This document shows, in pieces, positions 16,741 to 25,061 of a stretch of DNA of 43,556 nucleotides (positions within the stretch are counted from its first letter, which is position 1; the number at the start of each line of letters is the position of its first letter). The notes under the pieces are model-generated. The model was not told where the DNA came from and ran no database searches. It saw only the letters and a program-made list of their open reading frames with translations. A program made the translations under genes and the position numbers. This DNA comes from an uncultured Planctomycetia bacterium (GTDB taxonomy: Bacteria; Planctomycetota; Phycisphaerae; FEN-1346; JAACEH01), in the NCBI GenBank assembly GCA_903929765.1, contig CAIYVX010000110.1:1-43556 (forward strand). Direction: 5' to 3'.

Positions 16741-17547
16741 GTGCCCGACGTCGAAGAACAGCGCATGACCTTTGGCGAGCACCTCGACGACCTCCGTCGT
16801 CGCGTCTTCCTGGCCGTCCTCGCCCCGCTCGTCGGCTCCATCGTCTGCTACGTCTGGTTCCGCAACGAATTGCTCCACATCATCCTCGACCCGCCCTTTC
16901 CCGCCTGGCGACTCGGGGGCCACGACCTCCTCGTCCTCACTCCGCCCCACTTCGACCTCAACCCCGCCACGCCCTACACCGCCCTGGTCACCCTGATGAT
17001 GGTCTCCCTCATCGCCGGCCTCATTCTCACCTCCCCGTGGGTTTTTTACCAGATCTGGGCCTTCGTCGGCGCCGCCCTCAAGCCGCGCGAGCGCCGCTTC
17101 GTCCGCATCTACGGCCCCTTCAGCCTCCTGCTCTTCCTCACCGGCGTCCTCTTCTTCTATTTTCTCATCTACCCCGTCGCCCTCTGTTGCCTCGCCAATT
17201 TCGGCCAGGCCTTCAACGCCTCGGTGGCCGACGACCCTTCCGCCCACGTCCGGATCATGCCTTCGGCCATGTTGGCCGACTTTGTCAATTTTGCACTCAT
17301 GCTCGGCTTCGTCTTCGGCCTGATGTTCGAGACCCCGCTCGTCATCCTCTTCCTCGGCCGCGTCGGCATTGTCCAACTCGAAACCTTCCGCCGCCAGCGC
17401 AAAATCGCCTGCATGGTCATCGTCATCGTGGCCGGCCTCGTCGCCCCGCCCGACCCCTACAGCATGATCGCCCTGGCCATCCCCATGTACGGCCTCTACG
17501 AACTCGGCCTCCTCCTTCTCCGCCTCACCACCAAGCGAGAACCGTAA
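16741..17547 (+). CDS. tatC: TatC, twin-arginine translocase core subunit
   Basis: A protein of 268 residues. GTG 16741 is chosen because GGAGG lies eight bases upstream; the frame stays open further back. The N-terminus MPDVEEQRMTFGEHLDDLRRRVF carries the conserved F-x-x-H-L-x-E/D-L-R signature. Six membrane helices can be traced: about 24-40 (AVLAPLVGSIVCYVWF), 85-108, 126-148 (FSLLLFLTGVLFFYFLIYP), 180-205 (DFVNFALMLGFVFGLMFETP), 225-240 and 243-260. The SPWVFYQIWAFVGAALKPRERR loop matches the conserved P-x-x-x-x-Q-x-W-x-F-x-x-x-x-L-x-x-x-E-R block. TatC binds twin-arginine signal peptides of folded export substrates. No tatA is adjacent. Codons end mostly in C, matching the C-rich plus strand here. 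Confidence 0.93.
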   Translation: MPDVEEQRMTFGEHLDDLRRRVFLAVLAPLVGSIVCYVWFRNELLHIILDPPFPAWRLGGHDLLVLTPPHFDLNPATPYTALVTLMMVSLIAGLILTSPWVFYQIWAFVGAALKPRERRFVRIYGPFSLLLFLTGVLFFYFLIYPVALCCLANFGQAFNASVADDPSAHVRIMPSAMLADFVNFALMLGFVFGLMFETPLVILFLGRVGIVQLETFRRQRKIACMVIVIVAGLVAPPDPYSMIALAIPMYGLYELGLLLLRLTTKREP

Positions 17548-17978
17548 CCGTCGGGCGCCGTTGCTGTTTCCGGGTGCCACCTTTGAAGCCCCGGCTCCGG
17601 CGGAGCCAAAGTGTGTACTTTTTTGCCCCACCTTGCCGGGTGGCATGGCGGCCGCTGTGTGCCGCCATGTTCAGGGCAGGGGGCGTGCCACGGCGGGTCT
17701 TGCCCGCCGTGTGAACACCCTCCCGCCCCCATGCGCCGCTTGTTGTTTCTGCTGTTAACTGTCCACTAACCACTATCCGCTGACCACTATTTTCTCCTTG
17801 CCACTCTTCTTCTCCCCCCATATATTCAACACCTCTAATCATGAAGTACGGCTTCCGAAGCGAGTGCTTTTCACTTCATGATTGGATATTGAGTGTTGGA
17901 TATTGGATATTCGCTGTTTTTTTCGCGGGGAGCATCCCGCCGTTGAGCGTGTCGTTCGATAAACCATAGGAGCAACCT
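17548..17978. other. Spacer with several palindromes and a GATATTGG-type AT repeat
   Basis: The hairpin at 17575-17616 (GCCACCTTTG, GGCTCCGGCGGAGCC, CAAAGTGTG) belongs to the 6576/15118 family. A GGTGGCATGGCGGCC...GCCGCCATG palindrome lies at about 17640-17670. ACTGTCCACTAACCACTATC-like sequence lies at 17757-17790. A compound hairpin ATGAAGT...ACTTCAT with an inner GCTTCCGAAGC is at 17841-17879. It leads into the AT-rich repeat GATTGGATATTGAGTGTTGG (17880-17899 and following), shared with 20001, 21170, 26110 and 26190. No gene is seen. Confidence 0.6.
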
Positions 17979-19505
17979 ATGCTCGCCCGAATCCCTTCCG
18001 CTTCCGTCATCGGCATCGACGGCTACCTCCTCACCGTCGAGGTCGACGTCCGCCACGGCATGCCCGCCATCATCGTCGTTGGCCTCCCCGACACCGCCGT
18101 CAAGGAATCAAAAGACCGCGTCGAATCCGCCATCCGCAACTCCGGCTACTACATGCCCACCGACCACATCACCATCAACTACGCCCCCGGCGACGTCAAA
18201 AAAGAAGGTCCCGCCTTCGACCTGCCCACCGCGCTGGGCCTCCTCGCCGCCTCCGGCCAGCTCCAGTCCGACCTCCTCGACAAATACGCCGTCGTCGGCG
18301 AACTCGCTCTCGACGGCGCCCTCCGACCCGTGCGCGGCTGTCTGGCCGCCGCCATGGCCGTCCGCCAGGCCGGACTCAAAGGCTTCATCGTCCCCGCCGC
18401 CAACGCCAACGAAGCCGGCGTCGTCGCCGGACTCGACGTCATCTCCGTCGGCTCCCTCGCCGAGGTCATGGGCTTCCTCTCCGGCCAGTTGCAACTCGAT
18501 CCCATCCACGTCAAACTTGAAGATATCTTTGAAGATTCCCGCACCTACGACGTCGACTTCGCCGAAGTGCGCGGCCAGGAAGCCGCCAAACGCGCCCTCA
18601 CCGTCGCCGCCGCCGGCGGACACAACGTCCTCATGGTCGGCCCGCCCGGCTCTGGCAAAACTCTTCTCTCGCGCCGCCTCCCCTCGATCCTCCCGCCCCT
18701 CGGCCTCGAAGAATCTCTCGAAACCACCCGCATCTATTCCTCCGTCGGCCTCCTCAAACCCGGCCAGAGCATCCTCGCCACGCGGCCCTTCCGCTCCCCG
18801 CACCACACCGTCTCCCACGGCGGCCTCGTCGGCGGCGGAAGCGTCCCCACGCCCGGCGAAGTTTCTCTCGCCCACAACGGCGTCCTCTTCCTCGACGAAC
18901 TACCCGAGTTCGACAAGAAAACCCTCGAAGTCCTCCGCCAGCCCCTCGAAGACGGCGTCGTCACCATCACCCGCGTCCAAGGCTCGCTCGCCTTCCCCGC
19001 CGCCATCACCCTCATCGCCGCCCTCAACCCCTGTCCCTGCGGCTACTACGGCGACCCGCGCCACGAGTGCCGCTGCACCCCGCGCCAAATCCAAGCCTAC
19101 ATGGGCCGCATCTCCGGCCCGCTCCTCGATCGCATCGACATTCACATCGAAGTCCCCGCCGTCGCCTACCGCGACCTCCGCTCCGACCAGTCCGGCGCCG
19201 CCAGCGCCGACTTGCGCAAACAAGTCATCTCCGCCCGCGACCACCAGCGCACCCGTTTCGCCGCCGACCGCACCAACGCCCGCATGTCCCCGCGCGAAGT
19301 CCGCAAATTCTGCAAACTCGACGAACCGGGCGAATCGCTCCTCAAACAAGCCAGCCAGGAACTCGGCCTCAGCGCCCGCGCCCACGACAAAATCCTCCGC
19401 CTCGCCCGCACCATCGCCGACCTCGAAGCCGCCCCCGACATCCAACTCCACCACCTCAGCGAAGCCGTCCAATATCGCCGCCTCGACCGCAACATGTTCG
19501 CCTGA
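17979..19505 (+). CDS. YifB/ComM-family Mg-chelatase-like AAA+ ATPase
   Basis: A protein of 508 residues; ATG 17979 has AGGAG six bases upstream. Residues 1-180 form the ChlI-like N-terminal domain (IGIDGYLLTVEVDVRHGMPA, then VGLPDTAVKESKDRVESAI). Walker A is GPPGSGKT at 221-228 and Walker B is GVLFLDELPE at 301-310. PCPCGYYGD and HECRCTPRQ give the Cys-rich Mg-chelatase-like motif. A C-terminal lid follows (AHDKILRLARTIADLE). ComM in naturally competent bacteria is a helicase that helps branch migration of incoming DNA; the role in other phyla is unproven. Codons are strongly C-ending, unlike plus-strand genes right of 29 kb. Confidence 0.92.
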   Translation: MLARIPSASVIGIDGYLLTVEVDVRHGMPAIIVVGLPDTAVKESKDRVESAIRNSGYYMPTDHITINYAPGDVKKEGPAFDLPTALGLLAASGQLQSDLLDKYAVVGELALDGALRPVRGCLAAAMAVRQAGLKGFIVPAANANEAGVVAGLDVISVGSLAEVMGFLSGQLQLDPIHVKLEDIFEDSRTYDVDFAEVRGQEAAKRALTVAAAGGHNVLMVGPPGSGKTLLSRRLPSILPPLGLEESLETTRIYSSVGLLKPGQSILATRPFRSPHHTVSHGGLVGGGSVPTPGEVSLAHNGVLFLDELPEFDKKTLEVLRQPLEDGVVTITRVQGSLAFPAAITLIAALNPCPCGYYGDPRHECRCTPRQIQAYMGRISGPLLDRIDIHIEVPAVAYRDLRSDQSGAASADLRKQVISARDHQRTRFAADRTNARMSPREVRKFCKLDEPGESLLKQASQELGLSARAHDKILRLARTIADLEAAPDIQLHHLSEAVQYRRLDRNMFA

Positions 19506-20042
19506 TGCTGGTGTTTTTTCTGTTGTTGCTTCTGTTGTTGCTGTCCGCCCCGACGGGGCGTCGCGATCCTAGCCGGGGGTGAAACCCCCGGTATATAAAA
19601 TATCGAAAATAATCTTCTCTTCTCTTCTTCTTTTCTTCTTCTTTCACCCCTCCCCCTTGAGGGGGGAGGGTAGGGTGAGGGTGACGTTTCTTCTTCACCG
19701 TGACACGGGCGTCTTGCCCCCTAGGACCACGGGCGTCCCGCCCGTGACTGCTGTTGTTGCTGTTGCTTTTTCTTCACCCCTCCCCCTTGAGGGGGGAGGG
19801 TAGGGTGAGGGTGTCGTTTCTTCTTCCCCGTGGCACGGGCGTCCCGCCCGTGATTGCTGTTGTTGCTGTTGTTCTTTCTTCTTCACCCCTCCCCCTTGGG
19901 GGAGGGTGGCACGAAGTGCCGGGTGAGGGGTTCGCTCTCGCCCGCCCAAAAATCAAAACTCGATTCCGCACCACTTTCTCTTAACAGGAGTCCGTCCTTC
20001 ATGATTGGATATTGGGTGTTGGTTATTGGATATTCGCCGTTT
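19506..20042. repeat. Dense block of palindromic repeats after the YifB gene
   Basis: No gene is seen. In order: GCCCCGACGGGGC at 19547-19559; CCGGGGGTGAAACCCCCGG at 19573-19591; three hairpins of the CACCCCTCCCCCTT(G) family at about 19643-19683, 19773-19813 and 19881-19930; two copies of CACGGGCGTCCCGCCCGTG at about 19730-19748 and 19835-19853 with a diverged one at 19700-19720; and a GGATATTGGGTGTTGGTTAT-type AT repeat at 19999-20042. CTGTTGTTGCTGTTG-type linkers separate them. The block could terminate yifB transcription, but no T-run follows a hairpin. Confidence 0.7.
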
Positions 20043-20400
20043 TTCGCCTGCTCATCACCCCCCACAAAACTGTCACATTTTCCCTTTCCAAAAATCCCCA
20101 AAAAAATCCTGTCAAACTCGCCCTTGTCTTTTCCCCCAACCTCTTTCCCCGTCCGCACTTACCTCACTCCAAAAATGTGACACTCGCCCTCATAACCAGC
20201 CCCGCCCCCAAAAAAATTCCCCAGTATCCATGCGGCTTTTTTTGTCTTGTAACGCGCGGACACCCCTTCCAAAATTCCGGATTTTTTCTGCAAAAAGTCA
20301 CAATACCCCTTCTTTTCCAGCGCCAAATCGTCTTTTTCGTGCGCGTGACAATTCACCCTCACCCTCGTTTTTGACACCCTAATCGCGCCACCCCCTGTGA
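20043..20400. other. Pyrimidine-rich gene-free tract with TGTCACATTTT inverted repeats
   Basis: The plus strand is rich in C and T and poor in G, unlike flanking DNA. An 11-base inverted pair TGTCACATTTT (20071-20081) and AAAATGTGACA (20172-20182) is about 90 bases apart. More TCAC/GTGA words follow near 20290, 20345 and 20395. Short ORFs here show no family features. Possible roles are regulatory DNA, an untranslated RNA or part of the replication switch zone. I cannot decide. Confidence 0.35.
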
Positions 20401-20900
20401 CATGTGCCCCTTCTTATGAGAGGGTTCATTTTCGGCTGTCTGTCCCGGCCCTCTCAACGGAACTGATGTGGCGACACCGGCGGCAGGCGCTTCTAGGGCG
20501 CTAAGGTGCGGCTCGCGATCGTGATCCGGACGGATTGTACTCCGTGCCGTCCGGCAGTGCTGGTCGAGGGTTGGCCGTGCCGTGCCGATCGCCACAGGCA
20601 GAAGGTAGGTTGGGCCCTGGCCCAACATCCATCTGCATCAGTGATTGAGTCGCGGTTTGCTGCCGGCGCCGCGACTGGCGGAGCGAGCGCAAATCGATCT
20701 CCGTAGCGACAGCAGCCCGTGGTCAGCGGTCACAAGGTGTGTGCCAAGCCGGATTACGGCCGGATGGGCCTGCGGACGCGCTGAACCGACAAACAAGGTC
20801 GAGGAACTTGGAGTGCCGCGAGCCGTTGCTTCTTGCTGTTTCACCTGTTCGCCTGCTCAACTGCTCTCCTGTTCTCGGCCGCCGTTGCGGCCGTGACCTT
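20401..20900. other. Hairpin-rich stretch without a gene, possible structured RNA
   Basis: No ORF with family features. Perfect stems seen: GAGAGGG/CCCTCTC near 20418-20457; CCGGACGG/CCGTCCGG at 20526-20533 and 20547-20554, with an inner CGGA/TCCG; GTTGGGCC/GGCCCAAC at 20609-20616 and 20619-20626, with a GTAG foot at 20605; and AGTCGCGG/CCGCGACT at 20648-20655 and 20669-20676. It does not match the tmRNA, RNase P RNA, SRP RNA or 6S RNA signatures that I know. Confidence 0.35.
20605..20626 (+). repeat. REP-like element (GTAG foot, GTTGGGCC stem)
   Basis: GTAG at 20605-20608 is followed by GTTGGGCCCTGGCCCAAC. It is a stem variant of the GTCGGG family with the same foot. Confidence 0.65.
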
Positions 20901-20964
20901 CATACTCAATCTGCACCCCGCCTGCCGAGGGCGGACGTTGTCGCTGTTTGTTGTTGCTGTTTCT

Positions 20965-20989
20965 GTAGGGACAGGGTTCTACCCTGTCC
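20965..20989 (+). repeat. REP-like element (GTAG foot, GGACAGGG stem)
   Basis: GTAG at 20965-20968 is followed by GGACAGGG-TTCTA-CCCTGTCC. Inverted relatives lie at 28770-28794 and, with changed stem, at 26895-26906 and 43001-43025. Confidence 0.75.
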
Positions 20990-21086
20990 GGCTGTTGTTT
21001 CTGCTGTCAGGGGCGTTTATTCTCCGCCCTGGCCGTACCGGCGGGAGCCGGCTCCCAATGTTTTTTTGTGCCGTTTCTGTTTTCAT

Positions 21087-21210
21087 GTAGGTCGGGTCAA
21101 CAGACCCGACAAGTTGTAATAAAAAAGAGGTCGGGTCTGTTGACCCGACCTACAAACTCCGCACTTCATGATTGGATATTGAGTGTTGGATATTCGATAT
21201 TCGCCGTTTC
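21087..21210. repeat. Facing pair of REP-like elements followed by a GATATTGG AT repeat
   Basis: A plus copy (GTAG 21087, palindrome 21091-21110) and a minus copy (palindrome 21130-21149, CTAC 21150-21153) face each other across 19 bases, forming a BIME-like pair that can itself fold into one long hairpin. A CTTCATGATTGGATATTGAG repeat and its tail occupy about 21164-21210, just beyond the 3' end of the MBL gene. Confidence 0.75.
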
Positions 21211-21216
21211 CGCCGT

Positions 21217-21978
21217 TCAAACGTCGAACCGCAGCCCGTCATACGCCAACTCAACGCCCGCAGGCAGCGCCGCATTAGTCGCCTCATGCTCCAGCTCATG
21301 GGCCAGGTGCGTCAAAAAAGTCCGGCGCGGTCCGAGCGCCGCCACGACTTCAAGCGCCTGCTCCACCGTCATGTGCGTCGGGTGCGGCCGGTGCCGCAGC
21401 GCGCCCAGCACCAGCGTCTCCACGCCGCGCAGCAACTCCAGCGACTCCGGCGGAATCGCCTGTACGTCCGTGCAATAAGCGAACCCGCCGATGCGGTACC
21501 CCGTGCAGCCCCACCGCCCATGCTCCACCGCCACCGGCGTCACGCGCCGTCCGAACAGTTCGAACGGTCCCTCCACCGCGTTGAAACTCACCACCGGAAT
21601 GTCGAAAAAGTTGGTCTTCGGATCGGTGCAGGCATAATCAAACATGTACTTCAATCGTGCCATCGCCGTCGCATTGCCGTAGCAGGGGATCAGGCCCTTC
21701 CGCAGGTCGCAGAAGCGCCGCAAGTCGTCGAAGCCGCAGACATGGTCCGCGTGGGCGTGCGTGAACAGGACCGCGTCCACCTTCGTCAAGCCCGCCGCCA
21801 GGGCCTGGTGCCGCAGTTCCGGCGTCGTGTCGATCAGCACGTTGTGCCCGTCGAACTCCACCAGCGCCGCCGCCCGCTCCCGCTTGTTTCGCGGATTTTC
21901 GCTCGTGCAGACCGCGCACCGGCACCCGATCATCGGTACGCCGTGGCTCGTTCCGCTGCCCAGGATCGTGACTTTCAC
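21217..21978 (-). CDS. MBL-fold metallo-hydrolase, PhnP-like
   Basis: A protein of 253 residues. GTG 21978 overlaps the topA stop (GTGA) and GGAAGAG lies in the end of topA, so translation is coupled. The N-terminus MKVTILGSGTSHGVPMIGC is typical of PhnP-like phosphodiesterases. The next part, CAVCTSENPRNKRERAAALV, carries further cysteines that may bind a structural zinc as in PhnP. The metal-binding motif is THAHADH (residues about 93-99), with further ligands near VEHG (about 150), CTD (about 168) and THLAHELEH (about 225). PhnP acts on cyclic ribose phosphate, but this gene lacks phn neighbours, so the substrate is unknown. Confidence 0.88.
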   Translation of the reverse strand: MKVTILGSGTSHGVPMIGCRCAVCTSENPRNKRERAAALVEFDGHNVLIDTTPELRHQALAAGLTKVDAVLFTHAHADHVCGFDDLRRFCDLRKGLIPCYGNATAMARLKYMFDYACTDPKTNFFDIPVVSFNAVEGPFELFGRRVTPVAVEHGRWGCTGYRIGGFAYCTDVQAIPPESLELLRGVETLVLGALRHRPHPTHMTVEQALEVVAALGPRRTFLTHLAHELEHEATNAALPAGVELAYDGLRFDV

Positions 21979-24836
21979 GTCTCTTCCGGTTCCTTCGCGT
22001 CTGCGGCCTTCGCCGCCTCAGCCGTAGCCGTCAGGGCGTTAAATTGCTCGACCTGTTCCGGCGACGCGCTCTTGGCGTTCTTGCACTTCGGATAGCCCGG
22101 GCAGGCCAAAAACGGCCCGCGCGGTCCCATTCGCACCACCATCATCTTGCCGCACTTATCGCACGCGATTTCAGTTTCCAGTTTTGCGACTTTCGGCCGT
22201 GCGCCGCCTTTTCCGCCCGCCACACGTTTCCGCGCCGGCGGCTTGGCCTTAGGTTCCTTGGCCGCCTCTTTCGTCCCGAAGGCCAGGTCGAAGTCGGTCT
22301 TAGCCTCGGACTCCTTGGTCTCTTCGGCCGGCGCCGCCTCAGCCGCGACCGCCAGGGCGTTAAATTGTTCGACCAGTTCCGGCGTCGCGTCCTTGGCGTT
22401 CTTGCACTTCGGATACCCCGGACAGGCCAGAAACGGACCGCGCTTGCTCATCCGCACCACCATCATCTTGCCGCACTTGTCGCAGGCGATTTCCGTCTTG
22501 AGCATCGTCGCCTTCTGCCGCGGCCCGCCCCGCCGCGCCCCGCCTTTGCCGCCCGTCCGTTTCGGCCCCAGCGAGGTCGTGGTCTTGCACTCGGGATATC
22601 CCGAGCAACCCAGGAACGGTTCGCCTCGGCTCAGGCGCAGCAGCATCGGCTTGCCGCACTCGGTGCAGACCGGCTCGGCCAGGGGCGTCTGGTTCGCGTC
22701 GGCCGAAAACATGGCCCGGCAAAGCTGATGGTCCGAGCAGGCGTAATAGACCACGCCCCTGCGCGACTTGACCCGCACCAGCGGCTTGTGGCACTTGAAA
22801 CAAGGCAGTTCCGTGACCTCGCCCTTGGGCGGCGCCTTCTCGATAAACTTGCACTCAGGATAATTTTTACAGCCGACGAACAGTCCGAACCGCCCCATCC
22901 GCTCGACCATCGCCCCGCCGCACTGCGGGCACTTGCGGTCCACTTCCTTCGGCATCATCGGGGCCAGCGACGGGTTTTGCTCGATCAGGGTCTTGAACTT
23001 TTCCACCAGTTCCGGCGACGGCTCCTTGGCGTTCTTGCACTTCGGATAGCCCCGGCACGACAGGAACGGCCCGCGCTTGCTCCCGCGCACCACCATCTTC
23101 TTGCCGCACAGGTCGCAGGCGATGTCCGTCGCGATCTCCAACGGCCGGCCGGCCGTTTCCAGGGCCTCGCTGAACGGACCGTAAAACTCGCGCAGCACCG
23201 AGACGTAATCCATCCCGCCCGTCTCGATCTTGTCCAGATCCTCTTCCATCTGCCGCGTGAAATCGACATTCAGGATGTGCGGAAACATGGCCACAAGTTT
23301 ATCTGTAACCAGCTTGCCCAGGTCCGTGGCCCAATAGCGCCGTTCGCGCTGTTCGACGTATTCCCGATCCTCGATCGTCCCCAGGATCGACGCATAGGTC
23401 GACGGGCGGCCGATGCCCAGGCTCTCGAGTTTGGTGATGAGCGATGCTTCGTTGTACCGCGGCGGCGGCTCGGTGAAATGCTGGCTCGGGTCGAGTTTGA
23501 TCAGGTCCAGGGCGCCGCCGGCCTGAACGTCGGGAACCATCTGCTCGTCTGCGGCCAGACGCAGGCCCGTGACGCGGGTGTGGCCGTCATAGAGCAGCGT
23601 GCGTCCCGTGGCCCGGAGCTCGCCGCGGCCGGCCGTAACCTGCAGCGTCGTGACGTTCCAGATGGCGGGCTTCATCTGCGAGGCCACGAAACGTTTCCAG
23701 ATCAAGCTGTAAAGCTTGCGCTGATCGTCGTCCAGATACTGGGCGACCGACTCGGGCGTCAGCTTGACGTCGGTCGGACGGATGGCCTCGTGGGCCTCCT
23801 GAGCGCCCTTGGCCGAAGAGAAGTAGTGCGGTTCCGCGGGCACATATTCCGGCCCGAAGGCCTGGGCGATGTGTTCCCGGCAATTCTGGAGGGCCGACTG
23901 GGCGATGTGGTGGCTGTCCGTACGCATGTAGGTAATTAGAGCCGTTTGGCCCTGGCTGCCCAGCTCCACGCCTTCGTACAGGGCCTGAGCGACGGACATC
24001 GTGCGACGACTGGAGAAGCCTAGAAAAGTTGAGGCGGCGCGCTGAAGTTCGCTGGTGATGAACGGCGGGGGGGCTTTGTCCTGGCGCTGTTTGGTCTGGC
24101 GGTCGGCGACCACCCAGGCAGCTTTGCGCAGGTCGTCGGCGATCTTCAATGCCTCTTCGCCCTGGGCCGGGCGGAACTTCTGCTGGTCGTATTTAATCAG
24201 TTCGGCGACGAACCGCGACGCCTCGTCGGTCGCCCCGGCGGGGGCCAGCGTGGCCCGAATCCGCCAATACTCTTCCGGCTTGAACGCCTCGATCTCCCGT
24301 TCGCGCTCGACCACCAGCCGTACGGTGACGCTCTGCACGCGGCCGGCCGAGAGGCCCTTGCGGACCTTTTTCCAGAGCAGGGGGCTGATCTTGTAGCCGA
24401 CCAGGCGGTCGAGAATTCGCCGTGCCTGCTGGGCATTGACCTTATTCATGTCCAAACGTCCTGGCGCGGCAAACGCTGTTTTGATGGCCGAAGAAGTGAT
24501 CTCGTTGAAGACCACGCGGTAGGTCCGCTCCGGGTCGAGTTTCAGGGCCTCGGCGATGTGCCAGGCGATGGCCTCGCCCTCGCGGTCCAAGTCGGTGGCC
24601 AGGTAGACGTTCTCGGTACCTTTGGCCGCTGCCTTCAGTTCCTTGATGATGCCGGTGCGGTCCTTGGAAATCTCGTACTCCGGCTGGAAATCATTTTCCA
24701 CGTCGACGCCCAGACCCTTTTGCGGCAGGTCGCGGACGTGGCCCTTGGAGGCGATGACCTTGTAGCCGGAACCGAGATATTTATTGATGGTTTTCGCCTT
24801 GGCCGGCGACTCCACCACGACCAGCGACTTGCCCAT
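21975..24836 (-). CDS. topA: DNA topoisomerase I with six C-terminal zinc ribbons
   Basis: A protein of 953 residues; ATG 24836 follows GGAG by seven bases. It relaxes negative supercoils through a 5'-phosphotyrosine intermediate. The Toprim domain has E9 (VVVESPAKAKT) and DLDRE at 82-86. The active tyrosine is Y303 (ITYMRTDS). SAGRVQSVTVRLV at 163-175 is the conserved type IA core motif. From about residue 590 six Cys4 ribbons follow (CDLCGKKM, CPQCGGAM, CFKCHKPL, CTECGKPM, CDKCGKMM, CDKCGKMM). The last two, with their linkers (GGKGGAR, NAK, TPE/SPE, EQFNAL), are nearly identical and mark a recent internal duplication at about 22,030-22,530. A sigma-70-like promoter lies at 24913-24941. E. 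coli TopA has fewer and more diverged ribbons. Confidence 0.95.
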   Translation of the reverse strand: MGKSLVVVESPAKAKTINKYLGSGYKVIASKGHVRDLPQKGLGVDVENDFQPEYEISKDRTGIIKELKAAAKGTENVYLATDLDREGEAIAWHIAEALKLDPERTYRVVFNEITSSAIKTAFAAPGRLDMNKVNAQQARRILDRLVGYKISPLLWKKVRKGLSAGRVQSVTVRLVVEREREIEAFKPEEYWRIRATLAPAGATDEASRFVAELIKYDQQKFRPAQGEEALKIADDLRKAAWVVADRQTKQRQDKAPPPFITSELQRAASTFLGFSSRRTMSVAQALYEGVELGSQGQTALITYMRTDSHHIAQSALQNCREHIAQAFGPEYVPAEPHYFSSAKGAQEAHEAIRPTDVKLTPESVAQYLDDDQRKLYSLIWKRFVASQMKPAIWNVTTLQVTAGRGELRATGRTLLYDGHTRVTGLRLAADEQMVPDVQAGGALDLIKLDPSQHFTEPPPRYNEASLITKLESLGIGRPSTYASILGTIEDREYVEQRERRYWATDLGKLVTDKLVAMFPHILNVDFTRQMEEDLDKIETGGMDYVSVLREFYGPFSEALETAGRPLEIATDIACDLCGKKMVVRGSKRGPFLSCRGYPKCKNAKEPSPELVEKFKTLIEQNPSLAPMMPKEVDRKCPQCGGAMVERMGRFGLFVGCKNYPECKFIEKAPPKGEVTELPCFKCHKPLVRVKSRRGVVYYACSDHQLCRAMFSADANQTPLAEPVCTECGKPMLLRLSRGEPFLGCSGYPECKTTTSLGPKRTGGKGGARRGGPRQKATMLKTEIACDKCGKMMVVRMSKRGPFLACPGYPKCKNAKDATPELVEQFNALAVAAEAAPAEETKESEAKTDFDLAFGTKEAAKEPKAKPPARKRVAGGKGGARPKVAKLETEIACDKCGKMMVVRMGPRGPFLACPGYPKCKNAKSASPEQVEQFNALTATAEAAKAADAKEPEET

Positions 24837-24912
24837 GCTTTTGCTCCAGCAAGAAAAAAGACGTTGCCGTTTCCGCAGCCTGCGGCCTTAAATCTGAAGG
24901 TTGCCGTTCTTC

Positions 24913-24941
24913 ATTTATCAGAATTATCGCCCACCTGTCAA
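24913..24941 (-). promoter_or_regulatory. Sigma-70-like promoter for topA
   Basis: Read on the minus strand: TTGACA (24941-24936), a spacer of 16-17 bases, then GATAAA/ATAAAT (24919-24913). It lies about 75 bases upstream of the topA ATG in the 225-base divergent region shared with the HEAT-repeat gene. Confidence 0.55.
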
Positions 24942-25061
24942 GCGCCAAACGTCACCGTGCTGTCACCGGACTTCACCCTATGGTCTAATTTTTCAAGCGG
25001 CGAACAGTCGATAACCGAGGTAGGTAAGGTAGTGTAAATTGAAAAAATGAACGGGGAAATT

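Noticed and set aside
19643-19930. CRISPR-like series of repeated hairpins
   Set aside because: Copies differ in length, spacing is irregular, and the intervening sequence consists of other repeat families rather than unique spacers; no cas genes.
24837-25046. DnaA boxes at the topA divergent region
   Set aside because: I found only loose TTATC words (24914, 24924) and no TTATNCACA cluster, so the origin idea rests on skew and gene direction only.
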